From contig JBPBQE010000209.1 of assembly GCA_050954595.1 (NCBI GenBank), forward strand, positions 1 through 45,328: DNA of 45,328 nucleotides. The letters run 5' to 3'. Shown here in pieces: positions 24,986 to 32,829 of the stretch (the first letter of the stretch is position 1; each line of letters starts with the position of its first letter). The DNA comes from JAVVHH01 sp050954595 (GTDB lineage Bacteria; Pseudomonadota; Alphaproteobacteria; Acetobacterales; Acetobacteraceae). A program made the translations under genes and the position numbers. The notes beneath the pieces were generated by a model, which worked only from the letters and a program-made list of their open reading frames with translations, had not been told where the DNA came from and searched no databases.

Positions 24986-26590
24986 ATGCCAGGCGAGAAA
25001 ACCTCCGCTGCTCGGCCCGGCGTGCACCGCACGGTGCGATCCGTGGACCGACGAAATCTCGGTGTCGGGCCAGTTGCCGGCGTCGCGCTAATGGTTGTCG
25101 CCCTGATGTTCGCCGCGTCCAGCGCTCGGGCCCAAGAACCGCCCGCCGACCGATATGCACTCACCTTCTTCTCGAAGCCGACGACGGTTCGAACCTCAGC
25201 CGATAGGCGTGAACTCCTCGTGGTCTTTCCCGGTGCCTTGCCGGATGGCGAGGTGGACCGGGTCACGCATGCGCTGGGCACCCTGCTCGAATCGTACGCG
25301 GAAGGATACGGCGCCATCCGCTTCCGGCTGACGGTGCCGGTCCGTGCCTCCATGGCTTCCGGCAGCGACCGGCGGGTGATCGAGGTCGTGCCGGAGGCCA
25401 GCGCGCGCGCCAGCCTGGAGGACGAGCGCCGGTTGCAACTGCTGCAAGCGCGCGAGCAGGCGCGAGAAGGCGACGTCGCGGGCGCCCGCGCCAATCTGGA
25501 GCGCATCGTGGCCGAGCGGCCGCAGGACATCGAGCCGCGCCTCGCACTGGCCGATACCGAGATCGGCGTCTCGCGCTGGCAGCACGCGCTCGGGCTGTAC
25601 GACGGCATTCTGCGCCTGTTTCCGGAGGCGACCGACATCGGGCGCGATCGCACCGGGCTCATGCTTCAGCATGCGCCGTCGGTGCGGGCCGATGCCGGCC
25701 TGACATTCGGCCCCGGCGGAGAACGTGCGCAGAGCGGGACCGTAAGTGGCGACATGCCCCTGGGCGAAACCTGGCGCGTCGGGGCATCGGTGCAGACCAC
25801 CCACGACACCATCCGCGGCTTACGCCGATCGGGCTCCGCAGTTGCGGCCAATTACGACGGAACGAAGCTGCTTCAAGACCTATCGCTGACGCATCAATGG
25901 CAGACGCCGACCGATACCACGAGGATCGACGTGTATACCGCGCTTCGGACAGTTGGCGCTTCCTTCTCCCAGACCCTGACAACATCGTTCGGCCAGACCA
26001 CGGTCGGCGGATACTACCACCAGCCCTATTGGGGCACGGTGATGGCGTTTGCCGCCAATGCACGCCGTGACCAGCTCGGCATCGCACATGCCGTGCCGCT
26101 GCCGGACCGGTGGCAGGCACAGCTCGGCGCCGGGCTGATCCGTTACGGCCTGCCGGGCTACGACAGCGTCGCTGCCGGCCCGAGTGCGCTGGCCGGGATC
26201 AGCCGCGGCCTGCCGGATCGCTGGATGCCGCTGCAGGACATGCAGGTCCGGCTCGGATACCGCCTGGAGGCGGAGTACTTGTCCAATATCCAGATGGGGC
26301 CGACATCGGCCGGGCTGCTTCCTTTGCTCGATGTCCGCAAACGCGAGGTCCACAGCCTCTATGCGGAAGGCTCGGCGCCGGTCGGGCTGGGTCTGGCCAC
26401 AGTATCGATGGGCTACGCGCTCGACCGTTTCGGCGGCGGCGGCCCGCAGGCGGTGATCCGCTACGGCAGTGGCCAGGACAGTGATCGGCTGTCGTTCTCG
26501 GTCGAGGCCGGGCTCGGCCCGTCGCTCGATGTCCGCACACGCACCCTGTTTCATCTCGGCGGCTCACTCGTGTGGCGCTTAGGCGAATGA
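24986..26590 (+). CDS. pelB: PelB-like outer-membrane beta-barrel with short TPR region
   Basis: A 534-residue exported protein with a signal peptide ending MFAASSARAQ. Residues 50-130 form a small unassigned domain (LTFFSKPTTVRTSADRR). About 130-215 is a short TPR-like helical stretch (AREGDVAGARANLERIVAER), and about 225-534 has alternating aromatic/polar strands ending in VWRLGE, typical of an outer-membrane barrel. P. aeruginosa PelB is one protein of ~1190 residues, with a long TPR scaffold plus barrel. Here the barrel half stands alone and the long TPR is probably the last gene of the locus (35081-38194). Pel polymer should exit through this barrel. A start at a GTG shortly downstream would also leave a signal peptide. 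Confidence 0.72.
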   Translation: MPGEKTSAARPGVHRTVRSVDRRNLGVGPVAGVALMVVALMFAASSARAQEPPADRYALTFFSKPTTVRTSADRRELLVVFPGALPDGEVDRVTHALGTLLESYAEGYGAIRFRLTVPVRASMASGSDRRVIEVVPEASARASLEDERRLQLLQAREQAREGDVAGARANLERIVAERPQDIEPRLALADTEIGVSRWQHALGLYDGILRLFPEATDIGRDRTGLMLQHAPSVRADAGLTFGPGGERAQSGTVSGDMPLGETWRVGASVQTTHDTIRGLRRSGSAVAANYDGTKLLQDLSLTHQWQTPTDTTRIDVYTALRTVGASFSQTLTTSFGQTTVGGYYHQPYWGTVMAFAANARRDQLGIAHAVPLPDRWQAQLGAGLIRYGLPGYDSVAAGPSALAGISRGLPDRWMPLQDMQVRLGYRLEAEYLSNIQMGPTSAGLLPLLDVRKREVHSLYAEGSAPVGLGLATVSMGYALDRFGGGGPQAVIRYGSGQDSDRLSFSVEAGLGPSLDVRTRTLFHLGGSLVWRLGE

Positions 26591-26609
26591 GCGATCGGAT
26601 GGACCATCC

Positions 26610-27965
26610 ATGACCACTGCCCTCGACCGCCGCCCGGCACGACCGATCGGACCGACCGTTCTGAACGCACGCTTCGCCTGGCGCGGTGTCGTGGAAGCGG
26701 TGGCGCTGATCACCGGCATGCTCGTGTTCGATCGCCTGTTCGGCAGCGGGCACCGCTTCCTGGGCGTCGAGCCGCATCCGTTCGGCATCGCGGTGTTGCT
26801 GGTCGCCGCCCAGTACGGCACCGCCGAGGCGGCCGCGACCTCGATCTTCGCGACGCTCGCACTACTGGCCTTCAACGTCCCGGAGCAGGATTTCGACCAG
26901 GAGCATTACGCTTGGCTCCAGGGCCTGGTGCGCGATCCGCTGATCTGGCTCAGCACGTCGTTAATCGTCGGCGAGATTACCGCCCGCGCGCGGCAGCGGT
27001 CGCGTGAGGCGGCGGCGCTCGCGATCCGCCGCGAAGGCGAGTTGGGCACCATGGTCCAGGCCAACACCGAACTCGTGTCGCGCATCACCATGCTGGAGAC
27101 GCGCATGGCCGGGCAGCAACGCACCGTGACCTCGATCTACGAAGCAGCCCGCGGGCTCGGCCCCAGCCGTGACGCGGTGCTCTCCGGTGCGCTCGCGCTG
27201 GTCCGCGCGGCGACTGGCGCGACCCGGGCTTCGATATTCCTGCTCGAGGGAAACGTCTTGACGCCGGTCGGGGGCGATGGCTGGAACAGCGGCGAGCGCT
27301 CTGCGCCGATCTCGGCCGACAGCGCTTGCTTTCAGGCGATCGTCGGCGAGCGACGCTGCTTGTTGGTCAACAACGCGGTCGATCGCGAAATCCTCGGCGG
27401 TCTGGGCCTACTCGCGGGCCCGCTCGTGACCGCCGAGGGCGCGGTCAAAGGCGCGTTGTTCGTCGAGGCGATCCCGTTCACGCAACTTCACCTCGGTGCG
27501 GTGGCGGGTTTCCGCTCCGTCTGCGACTGGGTCGGCGATGGCGTCGAGAAAGCTGAACGCTACGAAACAGCGCAGCAGGGCCGGTTCCTCGTCGAAGGCT
27601 CCAGTCTGGTCTCTGCCGCACAGGCCGATCGCGTGACCGGCCTGCTCGGTGCCACCGCACGCCGGATCGGCTTCGATCTGAGCTTGATGCGCCTCGATCT
27701 CGGCCCGGAGATCGCATCGGGCGAGCCGCGGCGCACGCTGATCACGGTCATGGAAGCGGTGCTGCGCGATACCGACCTGCTGATCGAAGGTGACCAACCG
27801 GATCGCTTGCGCGTGCTGATGCCCGGCACGGCACTGCGCAGCGTGCCCGTCGTTGCGGAGAAGCTGCACGCGGCTCTGGCAATGCAGGACAGGGCGCTGC
27901 GCGACAGCGTCACGATTTCCTGGCTCGCCCTCAACCAAGTGGCACGGCAGGAAGTGGCCGCGTGA
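26610..27965 (+). CDS. pelD: PelD, inner-membrane c-di-GMP receptor of the Pel synthase
   Basis: A 451-residue protein with about four membrane segments (residues ~25-125), a coiled linker (~130-160), a GAF domain (~165-305) and a degenerate GGDEF domain (~320-445). The inhibitory-site motif RxxD, which binds c-di-GMP in PelD, is present as R386DTD389 in VLRDTDLLIE. The catalytic GGDEF motif is lost and reads GDQPDR, so it should sense rather than make c-di-GMP. PelD activates the PelF glycosyltransferase in the PelDEFG membrane complex. Its stop overlaps the GTG of pelE by 4 bases. It lies 19 bases after the barrel gene. Confidence 0.92.
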   Translation: MTTALDRRPARPIGPTVLNARFAWRGVVEAVALITGMLVFDRLFGSGHRFLGVEPHPFGIAVLLVAAQYGTAEAAATSIFATLALLAFNVPEQDFDQEHYAWLQGLVRDPLIWLSTSLIVGEITARARQRSREAAALAIRREGELGTMVQANTELVSRITMLETRMAGQQRTVTSIYEAARGLGPSRDAVLSGALALVRAATGATRASIFLLEGNVLTPVGGDGWNSGERSAPISADSACFQAIVGERRCLLVNNAVDREILGGLGLLAGPLVTAEGAVKGALFVEAIPFTQLHLGAVAGFRSVCDWVGDGVEKAERYETAQQGRFLVEGSSLVSAAQADRVTGLLGATARRIGFDLSLMRLDLGPEIASGEPRRTLITVMEAVLRDTDLLIEGDQPDRLRVLMPGTALRSVPVVAEKLHAALAMQDRALRDSVTISWLALNQVARQEVAA

Positions 27966-29014
27966 CCGGTCCGCTCCCGCACTGGACGGACAACACCGCA
28001 CGCGTGCTGAGAGCAACGTCCGCACTGCTCACGATCGAACTCGGCTGTATCGTCCTGGCGGCAGATGCCACCCCGATTGCCGCCATCGTGCTGCATGCAT
28101 GTTGCTGCACCGTCTTCGCCTCCTTGGCCTTCTGGCGTGGTGTTGCTCGGACGCCGGCGGCGGCGGCGGTGAGGGTCGTGGCTCTCACCGCCCCTTTCCT
28201 CGGACCGATGGCCGCATTGGCCGGACTGGTCATCCTGGCCGTCATCGCCGTCGCGCACGACCCGGTGGCCAACGCGTCGATATGGCACGAGCACCTGTTC
28301 CCGAATCTCGCCGTCGATGAACTGACCGAACGCACGGAGGAGATCAGCCGCCGCCAATCCGGCAATGACGGCGCTGGCGAGATCGAGTCGTTCTTCGACG
28401 TGCTGCGGTGGGGCACGCTGCCAGAAAAGGAGCATGTGCTCTCCCTGATCAGCCGCAGTTTCCGTCCCGAATTCGCCCCGGTCTTGCGCGCCGGTCTGGC
28501 CGTCGACGACCTCGGCTTGCGCGCCCAGGCAGCGGCCGGTTTGTCGATGTTGGAAACCCGCATCTCGGCTCGGCTGGGCGATCTGCAGGAAGCATTCCAT
28601 GATGCCGGCCCGGAACAGCGGAACGTCGCCGCGATCGACCTTGCCCTTGCCCTATCGGACGCGGCGCATACCGGCCTCTACGATGAGGCGCGAAACACGG
28701 AGATGCGCCGCGAGATCGTATCGATCCTGACGGACTGCGCAGACCCGGGCGATCCACGAATTAGCACAATGCTGGGGCGAACGCTGATCCAACTCGGCGA
28801 GTTCGATCGTGCGGTCGAGACCCTGAGTGGTGTTGCTGATGTGACCACCTCCGGTGAAGCGGCATTCGACTGGCTGTTGGAGGGCGTGTTCCGCCAGGGC
28901 GACTATCGCCGCATCGGCTCGTTGGTCGAAGGCCGCACAGAGAGCGTGCGCAGCTTGGTTCAACAGGATGGGCCGCTTGCGCCGGCGCTTCGGTTCTGGG
29001 GCGCCGCGGCATGA
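27962..29014 (+). CDS. pelE: PelE, membrane-anchored TPR-like component of the Pel synthase
   Basis: A 350-residue protein with two or three N-terminal membrane segments (residues ~15-100, for example FLGPMAALAGLVILAVIAVA), followed by a helical cytosolic region. That region contains VLRWGTLPEKEHVLSLISRSFRPEFAPVLR, typical of PelE, in which repeat-like helices resemble TPRs. PelE is required for Pel export and contacts PelD, PelF and PelG. Its position between PelD and PelF is the usual one. It starts with GTG overlapping pelD and ends in ATGA overlap with pelF, so it is translationally coupled on both sides. Confidence 0.88.
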   Translation: MTGPLPHWTDNTARVLRATSALLTIELGCIVLAADATPIAAIVLHACCCTVFASLAFWRGVARTPAAAAVRVVALTAPFLGPMAALAGLVILAVIAVAHDPVANASIWHEHLFPNLAVDELTERTEEISRRQSGNDGAGEIESFFDVLRWGTLPEKEHVLSLISRSFRPEFAPVLRAGLAVDDLGLRAQAAAGLSMLETRISARLGDLQEAFHDAGPEQRNVAAIDLALALSDAAHTGLYDEARNTEMRREIVSILTDCADPGDPRISTMLGRTLIQLGEFDRAVETLSGVADVTTSGEAAFDWLLEGVFRQGDYRRIGSLVEGRTESVRSLVQQDGPLAPALRFWGAAA

Positions 29015-30498
29015 TGGCCGACGTGTGCTTGCTGCTTGAAGGCACCTACCCCTTCGTCTCCGGCGGCGTGTCGAGTTGGGTGCATCAGTTGCTCCTCGCC
29101 CATTCTGACCTGTCGTTCCACCTGGTCTGTCTGACGCCCGACGATCGGCCGCGCATTCAGAAATTCCAACCGCCCGACAATGTCCGATCGGTGAACTGCA
29201 TCCCGCTGCAATCCCTGCCGATGGGGCAGCGAGTGCCGAGCAAGCAAACGCGCACGGCTGTTGAAGCATTGCTGGCGATCGTCGACCGTCTCTTGCGCGG
29301 CGTGGCCACCGTCGATGACCTGACCAGCTTCGCCAAGCAGACCGCCGGGCTGGGCGGCTTGGCGGGGCGGTCGCTGCTGCTGGACAGTCGGATGGCATTC
29401 GAGACCGTGAAGGCCGGCTACGAGCAGATCGGGTCGGAGTCGTCATTCCTCGATTTCTTCTGGTCCTGGCGCAGCCTGGCCAGCGCCGTCCTCGCGGTCC
29501 TGCTGCCGCCGCTGCCCGAGGCGCGCTGTTACCATGCAGTCTCGACCGGGTTCGCCGGGCTACTCGGCGCCCGGTTGGCTGCGGCGACCGGCCGGCCGTT
29601 GATCCTGACGGAGCACGGCATCTACACCAACGAACGCCGCATCGAGATCGCCATGGCCGACTGGCTCTACCAGGGCCCGGAGATGTCGTTCGCGCCCCGC
29701 AAGGTCAGCCGCGACCTGCGTGATCTCTGGATCGAGGCGTTTGAAGGTTTTGCCCGCCTCACCTACGCCGCCGCCGATCCGGTGGTCACCCTTTATCGCG
29801 GCAACCAACGGCTCCAGCTTCGCGACGGCGCCACCCCGGCCCGCCTTTCCATCATCCCGAACGGCGTCGATTTCGAGCGCTACGCCGCCGTGGTCCGCGA
29901 CCCGGCCCCGCGTTCCCCAACCGTTGCCCTGATCGGCCGCGTCGTGCCGATCAAGGACGTCAAGACCTTCATCCGCGCCGTCGGTCTGCTGCGGCGTAGC
30001 ATTCCCGATGCCCGTGGCGAGATCCTCGGCCCCCTTGAGGAAGATCCAGCCTACGCCCGGGAATGCGCCGCCCTGATCCGCCAATTAAGCCTCGACGACG
30101 CCATCACGCTTCAGGGCCCGGTGGTCGTGCAGGATTGGCTCGCCCGCATCGACATCTCCGTCCTTACCTCCATCTCCGAAGCCCAACCTTTAACCATCCT
30201 CGAAGCAGGCGCCGCCGGCGTCCCCTGCATCGCCACCGATGTCGGCGCCTGCCGCGAGATGATCGAGGCGGACCCGCCCGGCGAGAGCCCGGTGGCTGCC
30301 GGTGGCGCAGTCACGCCGATTGCCAACCCGGCGGCCACGGCGACCGCGATGGCGACCCTGCTCGCCGACCACCGCCGTTGGACCAGCGCCAGCCGCGGCA
30401 TGCAGGAGCGCGTACGCACCCGCTTCCTGAAATCCGATTGCGATCGCGCCTACGCGCGTCTCTACGGCCGCGCCATCGAGCGCCGGCTCTCGGCATAG
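29011..30498 (+). CDS. pelF: PelF, GT4-family glycosyltransferase that polymerises Pel
   Basis: A 495-residue soluble GT-B glycosyltransferase. The N-terminus CLLLEGTYPFVSGGVSSWVH is the PelF signature. The second half has NGVDFERY, VALIGRVVPIKDVKTF and the retaining-GT4 EX7E motif E390-E398 in SEAQPLTILEAGAAGVP. PelF uses a UDP-sugar (UDP-GalNAc in P. aeruginosa) to build the partly deacetylated, amino-sugar-rich Pel polymer at the inner membrane. Length matches the family (~500). ATG 29011 and ATG 29014 are adjacent; the first overlaps the pelE stop. Confidence 0.95.
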   Translation: MMADVCLLLEGTYPFVSGGVSSWVHQLLLAHSDLSFHLVCLTPDDRPRIQKFQPPDNVRSVNCIPLQSLPMGQRVPSKQTRTAVEALLAIVDRLLRGVATVDDLTSFAKQTAGLGGLAGRSLLLDSRMAFETVKAGYEQIGSESSFLDFFWSWRSLASAVLAVLLPPLPEARCYHAVSTGFAGLLGARLAAATGRPLILTEHGIYTNERRIEIAMADWLYQGPEMSFAPRKVSRDLRDLWIEAFEGFARLTYAAADPVVTLYRGNQRLQLRDGATPARLSIIPNGVDFERYAAVVRDPAPRSPTVALIGRVVPIKDVKTFIRAVGLLRRSIPDARGEILGPLEEDPAYARECAALIRQLSLDDAITLQGPVVVQDWLARIDISVLTSISEAQPLTILEAGAAGVPCIATDVGACREMIEADPPGESPVAAGGAVTPIANPAATATAMATLLADHRRWTSASRGMQERVRTRFLKSDCDRAYARLYGRAIERRLSA

Positions 30499-30507
30499 GA
30501 GCGGGCA

Positions 30508-31896
30508 ATGGCTGGCATCGGCTTCGTTCTTCGCCGCCTCACCCGGCGTGATGACCTCTCGGGCGCGCTTCAGGCGTTCACGGCCGCGGCGGCCATCACC
30601 TCGGGCCCCTGGCTGCTGACCGTGCTGGCCATCGCCGGCTCCGGGCTCGGTGACGCGCTGGCGAACTCGCCGCCGGAATATCAGACGTTCCGGGTCATGC
30701 TATCTTACGATTTCTGCTTCTCGTTGGTCCTGACGGCGCCGGCGACGACGCTTGCCGCCCGGCTCGTGGCCGACCAGCTCTTCGCCGGCAATGTCGACGA
30801 GATCGTGCCGACATTCCTGGCCACCCTGGCCTTTGCGCTCCTCGTGCAGATGCCGCTCGTGGTCCTATTCTGGCTCGTCCCGATCGATGTCGGTTGGGTT
30901 GCCGCAGCCGCCGCCATCGCCTGCTACGCCGCCCTTGTCGCGCTGTGGGTGACGACGGCGTTCCTGTCGGTGCTGCGCGATTTCGGCTTTGTCCTGTTGT
31001 GTTTCTTGGGCGGCATGATCGTCGCGTGTGGCGGCTCGCTCATCGCCGGGCAGATGTTCGGAACGGCCGGAATGCTGACCTGTTTCGCCTGTGGCATCGC
31101 CGTCATTGCATTTGCCGGGATCGGCCGATTGTTTCTGCGCTTCCCTTACGGGCCGTTGAAGCTCGGAGCCCTCCTGCGTGCGGCGCGGCGAAATCGAACG
31201 CTGTTGTTGATCGGCCTGCTGACCGCGGCGGCACCCTGGGCGGACAAGTGGATCATGTGGTTCGGCCCATCATCGGAGCGAATGGCGAGCGGCCTGCATC
31301 ATGCGCCGTTCTACGACAGCGCGATGTTCCTGGCCTACCTCGCCATGGTGCCCGGCTCCGCCGCATTCTTTGTCATCGCCGAAACAGGTTTCTTCCTTTC
31401 TTATCGCCGCTTCTTTGACGAAATCCTGAGCGGCGCGAGTTTCTCGCGCATCGAAAGTCAGCGGCGCGAATTGTGCGGCGGCATCGCCGATGCCGGCGTC
31501 TCCCTCGTCCTGCTCCAAAGCCTCGTTACCGTGACGATCGAGCTTTCAGGCCCGATGCTGGTGCAAGCCGGTGTTTTGACACCCGTGCAATATCCGATCT
31601 TTCGCTTCGGTGTTCTGGGCGCGCAATTTCACCTGCTGCTGAACTGTGTTCTGGTCGTGATGAGCTATTTGGACCTGCGCGCCGACCAGATCGCCTGCGC
31701 TTCGGTGTTCCTTGCCCTGAACGCGGCACTTACCGCGGCAGCGCTCCTGTTCGGCTCGAACTTCGACGGTTACGGCTACTTCCTCGCGGGCGTCCTCGCT
31801 TTCATCTTTGCCGCCGGACTGGCTGCACATCGATGCCGCGATCTCATCTACGTGGCGTTCATCCGCAACAACGCCAGCGTTCGCGACGCGCACTGA
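30508..31896 (+). CDS. pelG: PelG, Wzx-like polytopic membrane exporter of Pel
   Basis: A 462-residue protein with about twelve membrane segments. It starts GIGFVLRRLTRRDDLSG and continues AAITSGPWLLTVLAIA, both diagnostic of PelG. PelG is related to flippases of the MOP superfamily and is thought to carry the growing Pel chain across the inner membrane with PelD, PelE and PelF. A GGAGCGGG ribosome-binding site lies in the 9-base gap after pelF. About 66 bases follow before the next gene, the widest gap in the locus, with a pyrimidine-rich stretch but no clear terminator. Confidence 0.95.
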   Translation: MAGIGFVLRRLTRRDDLSGALQAFTAAAAITSGPWLLTVLAIAGSGLGDALANSPPEYQTFRVMLSYDFCFSLVLTAPATTLAARLVADQLFAGNVDEIVPTFLATLAFALLVQMPLVVLFWLVPIDVGWVAAAAAIACYAALVALWVTTAFLSVLRDFGFVLLCFLGGMIVACGGSLIAGQMFGTAGMLTCFACGIAVIAFAGIGRLFLRFPYGPLKLGALLRAARRNRTLLLIGLLTAAAPWADKWIMWFGPSSERMASGLHHAPFYDSAMFLAYLAMVPGSAAFFVIAETGFFLSYRRFFDEILSGASFSRIESQRRELCGGIADAGVSLVLLQSLVTVTIELSGPMLVQAGVLTPVQYPIFRFGVLGAQFHLLLNCVLVVMSYLDLRADQIACASVFLALNAALTAAALLFGSNFDGYGYFLAGVLAFIFAAGLAAHRCRDLIYVAFIRNNASVRDAH

Positions 31897-31962
31897 CCGC
31901 CCCTTCACTTTTTCTCAACCCTCTCGCGATATCCTCCATCGGCAGCGGTGCCGGAGCCCGAC

Positions 31963-32829
31963 GTGTCGAACCGAACCAGACCCTTCCTTCACGCGCTGCT
32001 CGGTGCCTTGGCGGTCGCCGGTGCGGCGCCCGCCGTCGCGGAGGAACCTGCGCGCTTCGTGGTGTACTATGGTCAGGATGCCGCGCCCGACGATTTCGCG
32101 CCGTATCGACGCGCCGTTCTGGACGCCGACCATCACCCCCCGCTCGCGCCGCTCAAGGCCAGGGGCATCGAGTTGTTCGGCTATGTCAGCATCGGCGAAG
32201 CGGACCAAGCACGGTCCTACCATGGCGACGTGGCGGCAGCCGGGCTCCTGCTGGGAGCGAACCCGAACTGGCCCGGCGCGCGCTACGTCGATCTGCGCAA
32301 ACCCGCCTGGCGAACGCTCCTGCTCGACCACATCATTCCGGGCGTTCTCGCTCAGGGCTTCCAGGGCTTGTTCTTGGACACGTTGGACGACGCCGCTTTC
32401 CTCGAGAACGCCGACCCGGTCAACAATCGCGGCATGATCGGCGCCGGAGCCGCGACGATCCGCGCGATCCGTGCTCGTTTCCCCACGATCCCGCTCATGC
32501 TCAACCGGGCCTACGAGGTGGCCGCCCTCGTGCCGAACGATCTGGAATCGATCTTGGCCGAGAGCATGGCCGGCGACTATGACTTCCGGACCAAGCGATA
32601 CCGCCTGCGCGCCGGGCCGGATCTGGCGTGGGGCATGGCGCGCGTCGCCGAGTTGCGGGCGCAGAACCCGAGCCTCGGCCTCTATTCGCTCGATTACTGG
32701 GACCCGAAGGACCCGCGGGGCATCGCCCGTCTCTACGAGCGGGAGCGGCGCGCCGGCTTCGTCCCCTATGTCGCGACGGTCGATCTGCAGACCATCGTTC
32801 CCGAACCCCGCGCGAGGGCGTCGCGATGA
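31963..32829 (+). CDS. PelA-type glycoside hydrolase domain as a stand-alone exported protein
   Basis: A 288-residue exported TIM-barrel protein (signal peptide ending APAVAEE). It matches the N-terminal hydrolase domain of PelA (GH114/GH166-like, cleaving alpha-1,4-galactosamine polymers): FVVYYGQDA, FGYVSIGEAD with a candidate catalytic Glu, QGLFLDTLDDA, LMLNRAYEV and LYSLDYWDPKDP. In P. aeruginosa this domain is fused to the deacetylase in one ~950-residue PelA; here it is separate. A separate hydrolase gene is also known in Gram-positive pel clusters, where it is called pelH. GTG 31963 is preferred to GTG 31948 because GGAG lies 6 bases upstream. It overlaps the next gene in ATGA. Confidence 0.85.
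   Translation: MSNRTRPFLHALLGALAVAGAAPAVAEEPARFVVYYGQDAAPDDFAPYRRAVLDADHHPPLAPLKARGIELFGYVSIGEADQARSYHGDVAAAGLLLGANPNWPGARYVDLRKPAWRTLLLDHIIPGVLAQGFQGLFLDTLDDAAFLENADPVNNRGMIGAGAATIRAIRARFPTIPLMLNRAYEVAALVPNDLESILAESMAGDYDFRTKRYRLRAGPDLAWGMARVAELRAQNPSLGLYSLDYWDPKDPRGIARLYERERRAGFVPYVATVDLQTIVPEPRARASR

Noticed and set aside
31948..31962. GTG at 31948 as start of the PelA hydrolase.
   Set aside because: GTG 31963 has a GGAG site 6 bases upstream and gives a cleaner signal peptide.
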